A stretch of DNA of 5,568 nucleotides from Acidobacteriaceae bacterium (GTDB taxonomy: Bacteria > Acidobacteriota > Terriglobia > Terriglobales > Acidobacteriaceae), in contig PMOF01000143.1 in the NCBI GenBank assembly GCA_003162495.1, forward strand, positions 7,922 through 13,489. The letters run 5' to 3'. The notes under the pieces were generated by a model. That model ran no database searches. It was not told where the DNA came from and saw only the letters and a list, made by a program, of their open reading frames with translations. Of the stretch, positions 1-5,568 are shown piece by piece. The translations under genes were made by a program, and so were the position numbers. Each line of letters opens with the position of its first letter. The stretch's first letter is position 1.

Positions 1-54
1 GGCTTTGGCATGCGTATTGCTATTCCTAGGGCGAGCGGACAGCACAGCTCATCT

Positions 55-74
55 CGCAGATCATTTTATCTGCG
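55..74. repeat. Perfect 7-bp inverted repeat upstream of the OmpA-like gene
   Basis: The arms CGCAGAT (55-61) and ATCTGCG (68-74) are exact reverse complements around a 6-nt AT-rich spacer (62-67). The repeat lies 34 bp before the ATG at 109. It could be a regulator binding site or a short hairpin in the 5' untranslated leader. I see no convincing sigma-70 promoter in 1-54, so I cannot say whether the repeat is transcribed. Confidence 0.4.
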
Positions 75-108
75 GAGACCACCCTACAACGCGAGGAAGG
101 CTCAATCC

Positions 109-1008
109 ATGTCCATTAAAGCAATCACTTCGCACCCATTCCCCGGCCAGTTAGCCATACTTGTGCTGGCATCTGCAATTGGAGTCCCCGCAATCGCCCA
201 GCAGGCGCAGCCTGACGCGGCATCTCAGAGCACGCCTGCTGCTACAACCCAACAGCAACCCGCGGCTTCGCCCACCATGAACACTCCGAAGGAGGGTTTC
301 TGGGGACGCGTGAATCCCATGGCCCGCAAAAAGTGGGTGAAGAAACAGACGGATCCAATTAACGACCGGCTCACCGAACTGGATAGCGTGAACGCCAAGA
401 ACGCCAGGGATATTCAGGATTTGGATGCGCGTGCCCAGGCCGGCATCCACCAGGCGCAGGCTGCGGCCGATGCGGCCAACCAGACCGCTACCGCGGCGAG
501 TGCCCAGGCGCAAGCAGCTAGCACCACAGCTCAGGGCGCGTCCGGTCATGTGGACACGTTGAACGCCACCGTGAACGGGCTTGACCAGTACCACCAGGTT
601 ACAGAGGCGGAAGTTACCTTCCGCGGCGGCCAGCCGATGTTGTCGGATGCGGCCCGCAAGCAACTGGACGACCTGGCGGCCAGCGTTTCCAACCAAAGAG
701 GCTACATCCTCGAAGTCGAGGCGCATTCCCCACTCAAGGGCGGCGCAGGCATCCAGAGTTCGGATCGCCTGGTCGCAGCGGTCGAGCGCTATCTCGTCAC
801 CCAACATGACATTCCCGTCTACCGTATGCATGCAGTTGCTCTCGGAAACGCGCAAATGGCCAGCGCCGGCGATCAAGATGCCGATGCAAAGCCCAAGCGG
901 ATCCGGACCAGCACTGTCCACATCCGGTTGATGGAAAACAGTTTGGCGGCCCAGGAAACAGCCCCTCCCCAAGGCGCAGCTTCCTCGACCGGCGCGGAGC
1001 GGCAGTAG
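109..1008 (+). CDS. Exported OmpA-like (degenerate OmpA/MotB domain) envelope protein
   Basis: This is a 299-residue secreted protein. The ATG at 109 is preferred because GAGGAAGG (93-100) sits 8 nt upstream and a signal peptide follows directly: a hydrophobic stretch at 14-30 ending in AIA, with likely cleavage before QQ at 31. A Gln/Pro/Ala-rich linker (31-58) leads to a basic module FWGRVNPMARKKW (64-76), then an Ala/Gln-rich, probably coiled-coil region (85-160). The C-terminus (163-275) has the beta-alpha-beta order of OmpA/MotB domains (VTFRGG, LSDAARKQLDDLA, YILEVEAHS, SDRLVAAVERYLV, VYRMHAVALGN, VHIRLM). The family's peptidoglycan-contacting Asp (GHTD) is replaced by AHSP at 205-208, and the late NRR motif is missing. 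The protein therefore keeps the fold pattern but may not bind peptidoglycan in the usual way. I recall similar proteins in Acidobacteriota, usually annotated hypothetical or OmpA family. Export is well supported; the function is unknown. Confidence 0.85.
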   Translation: MSIKAITSHPFPGQLAILVLASAIGVPAIAQQAQPDAASQSTPAATTQQQPAASPTMNTPKEGFWGRVNPMARKKWVKKQTDPINDRLTELDSVNAKNARDIQDLDARAQAGIHQAQAAADAANQTATAASAQAQAASTTAQGASGHVDTLNATVNGLDQYHQVTEAEVTFRGGQPMLSDAARKQLDDLAASVSNQRGYILEVEAHSPLKGGAGIQSSDRLVAAVERYLVTQHDIPVYRMHAVALGNAQMASAGDQDADAKPKRIRTSTVHIRLMENSLAAQETAPPQGAASSTGAERQ

Positions 1009-1041
1009 CCGCAGCCCTCCCCCGAGGCTTTTCCGCGCCCA

Positions 1042-1088
1042 CGGCCACCCCGCCGTTGGCCGCCAATCAAGCTCTCGATAAACGAGAG
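1042..1088 (+). other. Two small hairpins in the 3' region before the terminator
   Basis: CGGCCA (1042-1047) pairs with TGGCCG (1057-1062). CTCTCG (1072-1077) pairs with CGAGAG (1083-1088) around an ATAAA loop. Together with the terminator they make three consecutive stem-loops in the 95 nt after the stop codon at 1008. They could stabilise the 3' end of the mRNA or belong to a short 3'-derived RNA. Neither has a U-tract of its own. Confidence 0.3.
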
Positions 1089-1102
1089 AACCAAGGCAAC
1101 TT

Positions 1103-1134
1103 GGCCCCCGTTAAAAACGGGGGCCGATTTTTTT
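1103..1134 (+). terminator. Strong rho-independent terminator
   Basis: GGCCCCCGTT (1103-1112) pairs perfectly with AACGGGGGCC (1116-1125) around an AAA loop, giving a 10-bp stem. It is followed by GA and seven Ts (1128-1134). The T-run is on the plus strand only, so this ends transcription of the OmpA-like gene and separates it from the cassette downstream. Confidence 0.93.
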
Positions 1135-1171
1135 GTGGCGGACGGGTTTTGAAGCTGATGATTGCCTGTGA

Positions 1172-1215
1172 GTCCGTTTGGTAGTGGTGCAGTTTGAACC
1201 ACTACCGTCCGTTTG
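1172..1215. promoter_or_regulatory. Inverted repeat flanked by 9-bp direct repeats, candidate TA operator
   Basis: GGTAGTGGT (1180-1188) is the exact reverse complement of ACCACTACC (1198-1206), with a 9-nt spacer. The direct repeat GTCCGTTTG occurs at 1172-1180 and again at 1207-1215, bracketing the palindrome. The position just upstream of the toxin-antitoxin genes suits autoregulation by the HTH antitoxin, which is common in such systems. The flanking repeats could also be extra half-sites or the target duplication of a lost element. The function is inferred from position. Confidence 0.5.
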
Positions 1216-1218
1216 CAG

Positions 1219-1578
1219 ATGTTGTGCAATGCGCATCATCTGTGCGAATATCTCTTCATAGGCAGAAACGTCCGCCTGCGCAAAGTGACCGACTATGAAT
1301 CTGATTTTCGATGTGCCGGCGGAGTCGGCATCCTGCGCGAGGATGTCTGGGTCGACAAAGAAGAGCAGGTGGTTCGCTACAATCTCGCCTTCCTCCTCCC
1401 GCACCTGTTCAGAGCCGATCACGGCCGCATCCTGGGCTTTGACAACGCACATGGAATACACGAACGCCATTTCATGGGCCGGGTCAAGCCGGTCGAGTTT
1501 CAAGGATACCAAGCCACGGCGAGGCGTTTCTATCGAGAAGTAGAGGAAATTCGCAACGGCTACAAGGAGAAGAGATGA
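1219..1578 (+). CDS. tumE: TumE-like (DUF6516) toxin of a toxin-antitoxin pair
   Basis: The product is about 119 residues if it starts at ATG 1219. The C-terminal two thirds carries the pattern I associate with TumE/DUF6516 toxins: VVRYNLAF, then GRILGFDNAHG, then a HERHFMG His-rich turn, VKPVEF, and a final amphipathic helix (FYREVEEIR). The family is described as the toxin half of toxin-antitoxin pairs; the residues that damage the target cannot be named from sequence alone. The stop overlaps the antitoxin start by 4 nt, so the two are translationally coupled. The start is uncertain. None of TTG 1213, ATG 1219 or GTG 1285 has a good Shine-Dalgarno sequence, and residues before about 1315 do not look family-like. 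ATG 1295 in the next frame gives a more plausible N-terminus (MNLIFDVPAE) but would need a frameshift near 1318-1335. The gene may therefore be slightly damaged or miscalled at its 5' end. The family call is fairly firm; the start is not. Confidence 0.72.
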   Translation: MLCNAHHLCEYLFIGRNVRLRKVTDYESDFRCAGGVGILREDVWVDKEEQVVRYNLAFLLPHLFRADHGRILGFDNAHGIHERHFMGRVKPVEFQGYQATARRFYREVEEIRNGYKEKR

Positions 1579-1943
1579 AGACCAAAGTGTTCAGCGACGG
1601 ACTCGAAGGGCATGTACAGCGCTCGCTTGCGCGCCTGGAAAAAATGGACAAAGGCGAACGCCTCGAATCGGAGAGGATCATCACCTTCGCCGACCCGCTG
1701 CATTTGCTCGAATGTCTGACCGCTGAGCGCATCCGGCTTTGCCAGGTTGCCAGGAGAAAGCGCCTTAGCATATCCGCGCTCGCTGAGGAGCTGGGCCGCA
1801 ACCGAGGCTCGGTGACCAGGGATGTGAATAAGCTCAAGGCTCTTGGACTCATCCGCCTTCGGGAGCAAGTCAATCCCGGACACGGCGTTGTGCAGATTGT
1901 CGAACCCGTTGCAAAGAAATTCGATCTCCGCGCCGCCGTGTAA
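1575..1943 (+). CDS. tumA: Winged-HTH antitoxin, HVO_A0114/TumA type
   Basis: This 122-residue DNA-binding protein follows the toxin. The start is ATG 1575, with AGGAG at 1565-1569 and 5 nt spacing, inside the ATGA overlap with the toxin stop. An N-terminal charged helical part (1-34) is followed by ITFADPLHLLECLT (36-49), typical of the HVO_A0114 family, and a helix leading into a winged HTH. The HTH is SISALAEELGRN (65-76), the recognition helix is about RGSVTRDVNKLKALGLI (77-93), and the wing is at 94-110 (LREQVNPGHGVVQIVE). In TumE-type systems this protein is the antitoxin: it should neutralise the toxin and repress the operon. The palindrome at 1180-1206 is the obvious candidate operator. 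The toxin-first order is typical of this family as I know it. A stand-alone ArsR-like regulator is less likely given the coupled toxin gene. Confidence 0.8.
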   Translation: MKTKVFSDGLEGHVQRSLARLEKMDKGERLESERIITFADPLHLLECLTAERIRLCQVARRKRLSISALAEELGRNRGSVTRDVNKLKALGLIRLREQVNPGHGVVQIVEPVAKKFDLRAAV

Positions 1944-1945
1944 GG

Positions 1946-1968
1946 CCGGGCCATTCCGCATGGCCCGG
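1946..1968 (+). terminator. Hairpin after the antitoxin gene, weak terminator candidate
   Basis: CCGGGCCAT (1946-1954) pairs perfectly with ATGGCCCGG (1960-1968) around a TCCGC loop, 3 nt after the antitoxin stop. Two G-U pairs (1944-1945 with 1969-1970) could extend it in RNA. The tail is TTAAAATTAT rather than a clean T-run, so termination may be partial. It could lessen read-through from the toxin-antitoxin genes into hemE. Confidence 0.4.
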
Positions 1969-1969
1969 T

Positions 1970-1975
1970 TAAAAT
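1970..1975 (+). promoter_or_regulatory. -10-like box directly before hemE
   Basis: TAAAAT matches the -10 consensus TATAAT at five of six bases and ends 7 nt before the hemE ATG at 1983. No -35 element is seen at the expected distance, where the sequence is the GC-rich hairpin. This spacing would start the transcript at or next to the ATG, giving a leaderless mRNA. The absence of any Shine-Dalgarno sequence before 1983 agrees with this. Confidence 0.4.
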
Positions 1976-1982
1976 TATCCCT

Positions 1983-3089
1983 ATGGAGCCAACCCGCGAA
2001 AAGCCTGTGGTGGTCGACGCCGGCGCCGATACCATTCTCGACGGCAGCCGCTTTATCCGCGCCTGCCTGCGCCGCCCCGTCGATCGCACCCCGGTGTGGT
2101 TCCTGCGCCAGGCAGGCCGCTACATGCAGGAGTATCGCGACGTTCGCAAGCACCACACCCTGATCGAAATCTGCAAGCAGCCCGACCTGGCCGCCGAGGT
2201 GACCATCACCGCGGCGGAAAAGCTGGGCGTAGACGCGGCCATTATCTTCGCCGATCTGCTGCTGCCGCTCGAGCCTATGGGCCTGCCCTTCGAATTTCAG
2301 GCCGGCGAAGGGCCCGTGGTTCATCATCCGGTTCGCACTGCGGAGCATGTCCGCGCTCTGCGCACCGACCGCGCCGACGACCTGGCCTATGTGGCCCGCG
2401 CCATCCAGAAGGTGGCTGCCCACTTCCGCGACCGCCTGGGCATCATCGGCTTTTGCGGCGCGCCCTTCACCCTGGCCAGCTATATGATCGAGGGCGGTGG
2501 ATCGAAGAATTACATCCACACCAAGCAGATGATGTACCGCGATACGCTGTCGTGGCGCCTGCTGCTGGACAAGATCGTGAAAGTCCTGGAGGAGTTTTGC
2601 CGCCTTCAGGTGCAGGCCGGGGCCGACGTGATCCAGATCTTCGACAGTTGGGTGGGCTCGCTGGGCCTGGCCGACTATCGCGAGTACGTCTTCGAGGCGA
2701 CCAAGCGCCTTATCCGTTCGGTTCAGCAGATGGGCGTGCCGGTGATCTACTTCGGCGTTGAAACCGCGGGCCTGCTCTCCGAAATGGCCGCCACCGGCGC
2801 CGACGTGATCGGCCTCGACTGGCGCCAGCCCCTCGATGAAGGCTGGCGCGCCGTGGGCCACGGTCACGCGGTGCAGGGCAACCTGGACCCCATCACACTC
2901 TTCGCTCCGATTGAGATTCTCGAATTGCGTGTGAAAGAGATTCTCCGCGCCGCGAACGGCCGTCCAGGCCACATCTTCAATCTCGGCCATGGCATCGTGC
3001 CCACGACGCCGGTTGAAAACGTTCAGGCTGTCGCGCGCATGGTCCGCGAGTTCCGGCTCGAGAGCAAGGTCGTACCGGTCAATGGCTAA
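1983..3089 (+). CDS. hemE: Uroporphyrinogen III decarboxylase
   Basis: This cytoplasmic, cofactor-free enzyme removes four acetate carboxyls from uroporphyrinogen III to give coproporphyrinogen III. At 368 residues it is slightly longer than typical HemE because of a 20-residue N-terminal extension before [16 protein letters not shown]. Signature 1, [13 protein letters not shown], is at 35-47, with Arg42 and Arg46 for substrate carboxylates. The catalytic Asp is D91 in FADLLLP (89-95). Signature 2, [18 protein letters not shown], is at 156-173 with Tyr167. DSWVG is at 221-225, and NLGHGI (333-338) carries the conserved His336. All key residues are present. ATG 1983 is the only ATG in frame after the stop at 1941, and it has no ribosome binding site. 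The 3' end overlaps hemH by 8 nt, so the two form an operon. Expression may be driven by the -10-like box, by read-through from the antitoxin gene, or by both. Confidence 0.97.
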   Translation: MEPTREKPVVVDAGADTILDGSRFIRACLRRPVDRTPVWFLRQAGRYMQEYRDVRKHHTLIEICKQPDLAAEVTITAAEKLGVDAAIIFADLLLPLEPMGLPFEFQAGEGPVVHHPVRTAEHVRALRTDRADDLAYVARAIQKVAAHFRDRLGIIGFCGAPFTLASYMIEGGGSKNYIHTKQMMYRDTLSWRLLLDKIVKVLEEFCRLQVQAGADVIQIFDSWVGSLGLADYREYVFEATKRLIRSVQQMGVPVIYFGVETAGLLSEMAATGADVIGLDWRQPLDEGWRAVGHGHAVQGNLDPITLFAPIEILELRVKEILRAANGRPGHIFNLGHGIVPTTPVENVQAVARMVREFRLESKVVPVNG

Positions 3090-4065
3090 ACAAGCCGTCC
3101 TCCTCCTCGCTCACGGAACCCCGGAGACCGTCGAGCAGATTCCCGAGTACCTGCGCAACGTGGTCAGCGGCCGTCCGCTGCCGCTCTTGGTCATCGAAGA
3201 GATTCAGCACCGCTACTCGCTTATCGGCCGCAGCCCGCTGACTGAAATCACTCTCGAACAGGGTCGCCTTGTTGAAGCTGAACTGGCCGCCCAGGGAACG
3301 GCGGCACCGGTCTACGTGGGCATGCGCAACTGGAAGCCCTACATCCCCGACGTGGTGCGGAAGATGCGCGACGATGGCGTGGAAGAGGCCGCGGTGATTT
3401 GCATGGCGCCGCAGAACTCGCGCACCAGCGTGGGCCTTTACCGCCGCGCCGTGCAGGCCGAGGCCGGGGCGCTGCGCATTGATTTTACTGACGGCTGGGC
3501 ACAGCATCCGTTGCTTGCGGAGGCGTTTGCTGAGCGGCTGCGCCCCGCGCTGAGCAAGCTGGCTGCTGAAACCGGCGCTCCCGTGCCGGTGCTGTTCACT
3601 GCCCACAGCGTGCCCACACGCACCGTACAGCCGCCGGCCGCCGGTGAGGTGCAGGCAGGCCAGCCGCGACTCTGGCCGGGTGAGGGCGCGAGCCCGTCTG
3701 CCGACCCCTACGCGGACGAGGCCCGGCACACCGCGGAGCTGGTGGCGGCGCGGGTTCCGGAAATCAGCCGCTGGTGGTTCGCCTTCCAGAGCCAGGGAGC
3801 CAGCGGGGGCCCATGGATCGGGCCTTCGGTCGAAGAGACGCTTGCATTGATCGCCGCCGAGGGCGTGAGGGCTCTGACCCTGCAACCGATCGGCTTTCTC
3901 TGCGACCATGTTGAAATACTCTACGATGTTGATATCTTGTTTCGCGGAGAGGCGGCCAAACTTGGGATTCGGCTGGAGCGGCCGGAATCGCTGAACGCTT
4001 CGCGCGCCCTTGCCCGGGCGCTCACCGATCTGGCGCTGCATGGACTCGCGAGGCTCAAGGGCTAA
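3082..4065 (+). CDS. hemH: Ferrochelatase (protoporphyrin or coproporphyrin type)
   Basis: The enzyme inserts Fe2+ into a porphyrin in late heme synthesis. It has 327 residues, within the usual bacterial range. ATG 3082 is chosen because [15 protein letters not shown] is a normal ferrochelatase start and AAGG (3066-3069) lies upstream; an in-frame start near 2989 would overlap hemE by about 100 bp. Visible motifs are LLAHGTP (8-14), the helix-rich IQHRYSLIGRSPL (41-53), GMRNWKPYI (80-88), the active-site His175 in FTAHSVP (172-178), FQSQGASGGPWIGPSVEE (235-252), and IGFLCDHVEILYDVD (270-284) with the conserved Glu278. Compared with the Bacillus enzyme, about 22 extra Pro/Gly/Ala-rich residues sit between AHSVP and DPY (about 183-206). 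Overall it resembles the short Bacillus-type enzyme, so coproporphyrin ferrochelatase (CpfC) is possible, although Bacillus Tyr13 is His11 here. No terminator is visible after the stop. Confidence 0.95.
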   Translation: MAKQAVLLLAHGTPETVEQIPEYLRNVVSGRPLPLLVIEEIQHRYSLIGRSPLTEITLEQGRLVEAELAAQGTAAPVYVGMRNWKPYIPDVVRKMRDDGVEEAAVICMAPQNSRTSVGLYRRAVQAEAGALRIDFTDGWAQHPLLAEAFAERLRPALSKLAAETGAPVPVLFTAHSVPTRTVQPPAAGEVQAGQPRLWPGEGASPSADPYADEARHTAELVAARVPEISRWWFAFQSQGASGGPWIGPSVEETLALIAAEGVRALTLQPIGFLCDHVEILYDVDILFRGEAAKLGIRLERPESLNASRALARALTDLALHGLARLKG

Positions 4066-4112
4066 CGCACTGATCAGGCGCGGCGCGCAACGACCGAAGA
4101 TCGCATGTTGCC

Positions 4113-4142
4113 TTACATTCGTGTGAAATCATGCGGTACAAT
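4113..4142 (+). promoter_or_regulatory. Weak sigma-70-like promoter candidate in the 253-bp non-coding gap
   Basis: TACAAT (4137-4142) is a five-of-six match to the -10 box. The best -35 at the right distance, TTACAT (4113-4118, 18-nt spacer), is poor. Transcription from here would give the zinc-ribbon gene a leader of about 170 nt. The rest of 4066-4318 has no supported gene, only a minor 5-bp hairpin (4183-4195). No T-tailed hairpin is seen after hemH. Confidence 0.27.
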
Positions 4143-4318
4143 TCTGTCTGTCTGCACTTAAGAATTTTCTTCCTCCGTGCATCGATTCTCAATCGCGAAG
4201 GTAGCAGGCCTTTTAACCGATTTCTCGGACTTTCTGGTTTGCGCCAGGAGCCCAGCCTATCGGGAGACACGGGGCAGTGCAGGCTTGAATTGAATTTCTC
4301 TTCCAGAGGTGTGCTACG

Positions 4319-4588
4319 GTGCCCGGAATCTCTTCGCAAAAGGTTGAAACACCCACGGACCTCCAGTGTAAGAATTGCGGCAGTCACCGAGTGTATCGGA
4401 CAGAAAGAAAAGGCTTCCTGCAAGAAAGAGTCTATCCGCTGCTCGGTTACTTTCCGTGGGAATGTCGCATGTGCCGAGCGTCGTTCTTGATGAGAAGGCG
4501 GAACTCTCCAGACAAAAAACGGCGCAACCGGACGAATGGCGCAGATGAGAGTGCTGCCGCTCCCGATTCTCGGCCTGATCGCAATTGA
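4319..4588 (+). CDS. Small CXXC-CXXC zinc-ribbon protein of unknown function
   Basis: The product has 89 residues with a GTG start at 4319, backed by AGAGGTG (4305-4311) at 7-nt spacing. Two CXXC knuckles, C17-K-N-C20 and C49-R-M-C52, are 28 residues apart and should bind one zinc ion. Between them lie GSHRVYRTERKGF and an aromatic stretch VYPLLGYFPW (38-47). The tail (58-89) is rich in Arg, Lys, Asp and Pro and is probably disordered. There is no signal peptide or transmembrane segment. I recall short zinc-ribbon proteins of this kind (CxxCGS..VYR..R-G..., then CxxCxxxF) recurring in Acidobacteriota without a known function. The sequence does not show whether it binds nucleic acid or protein. 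It is convergent with the proline dehydrogenase gene and separated from hemH by 253 bp, so it is probably transcribed on its own. Confidence 0.75.
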   Translation: MPGISSQKVETPTDLQCKNCGSHRVYRTERKGFLQERVYPLLGYFPWECRMCRASFLMRRRNSPDKKRRNRTNGADESAAAPDSRPDRN

Positions 4589-4635
4589 AATGGTTTTACG
4601 ACCGGAACATTTATCAGGAAGGGAACGCATGTGTC

Positions 4636-5562
<927 letters not shown>

Positions 5563-5568
5563 CAAAGA

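Noticed and set aside
10..108. Upstream ATG for the OmpA-like protein
   Set aside because: The 33 extra residues would precede the signal peptide, and no ribosome binding site is visible there. The ATG at 109 has a good one.
1111..1512. 133-codon minus-strand frame opposite the toxin gene
   Set aside because: It begins inside the toxin's conserved region, its end runs into the terminator, and its translation resembles no family I know.
1560..2990. 476-codon open frame on the minus strand opposite the antitoxin gene and hemE
   Set aside because: It lies antisense to two genes with clear family motifs. Its translation shows no recognisable domain, and long antisense frames are expected in GC-rich coding DNA.
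2989..3081. Upstream in-frame extension of hemH
   Set aside because: It would overlap hemE by about 100 bp and add residues foreign to ferrochelatases. The ATG at 3082 gives the normal N-terminus.
3079..4041. 320-codon open frame on the minus strand opposite hemH
   Set aside because: HemH on the plus strand has all the ferrochelatase motifs. The antisense translation is low-complexity and has no domain pattern.
4183..4195. Possible riboswitch or structured leader before the zinc-ribbon gene
   Set aside because: Only a 5-bp hairpin can be seen by eye, and no known riboswitch core was recognised.
4131..4490. 119-codon plus-strand frame overlapping the zinc-ribbon gene
   Set aside because: It has no ribosome binding site or domain. 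The overlapping frame from 4319 has a Shine-Dalgarno sequence and paired CXXC motifs.

Overview
The window is about 5.6 kb of GC-rich bacterial chromosome. It most resembles Acidobacteriota (Terriglobia-like). The basis is recalled family resemblance, not a search: an Ala-rich OmpA-like envelope protein with the FWGR-NP-ARKKW module, a short zinc-ribbon protein, and a monofunctional proline dehydrogenase of the type I associate with that group. No rRNA, tRNA, CRISPR array or transposase gene is visible.

Layout: (1) 109-1008 (+) encodes an exported protein with a degenerate OmpA/MotB-like C-terminal domain. It is followed by two small hairpins and a strong intrinsic terminator (1103-1134). (2) 1219-1943 (+) is a two-gene toxin-antitoxin cassette: a TumE-like (DUF6516) toxin and a winged-HTH antitoxin of the HVO_A0114/TumA type, joined by an ATGA overlap. 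It is preceded by a perfect inverted repeat flanked by a 9-bp direct repeat. (3) 1983-4065 (+) holds hemE and hemH with overlapping ends, two steps of heme synthesis. hemE has no Shine-Dalgarno sequence, and a -10-like box lies 7 nt before its ATG, so a leaderless transcript is possible. (4) 4066-4318 is non-coding with one weak promoter candidate. (5) 4319-4588 (+) is a small GTG-started zinc-ribbon protein. (6) 4636-5562 (-) is proline dehydrogenase, convergent with the zinc-ribbon gene; its start lies 6 nt from the window edge.

How they work together: HemE makes coproporphyrinogen III and HemH inserts iron into the porphyrin (protoporphyrin or coproporphyrin). The hemE-hemH order matches the start of the hemEHY operon of Bacillus, but no hemY/hemG follows here. 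The toxin-antitoxin cassette sits between the strong terminator and the heme operon, so it looks like an accessory insertion upstream of housekeeping genes. Proline dehydrogenase starts proline catabolism and has no visible functional link to the others.

Most of the window is ordinary. The parts most worth a second look are the toxin-antitoxin control region, a possible frameshift at the toxin N-terminus, the putative leaderless hemE start, a 22-residue insertion beside the ferrochelatase active-site His, and the loss of peptidoglycan-binding residues in the OmpA-like protein.
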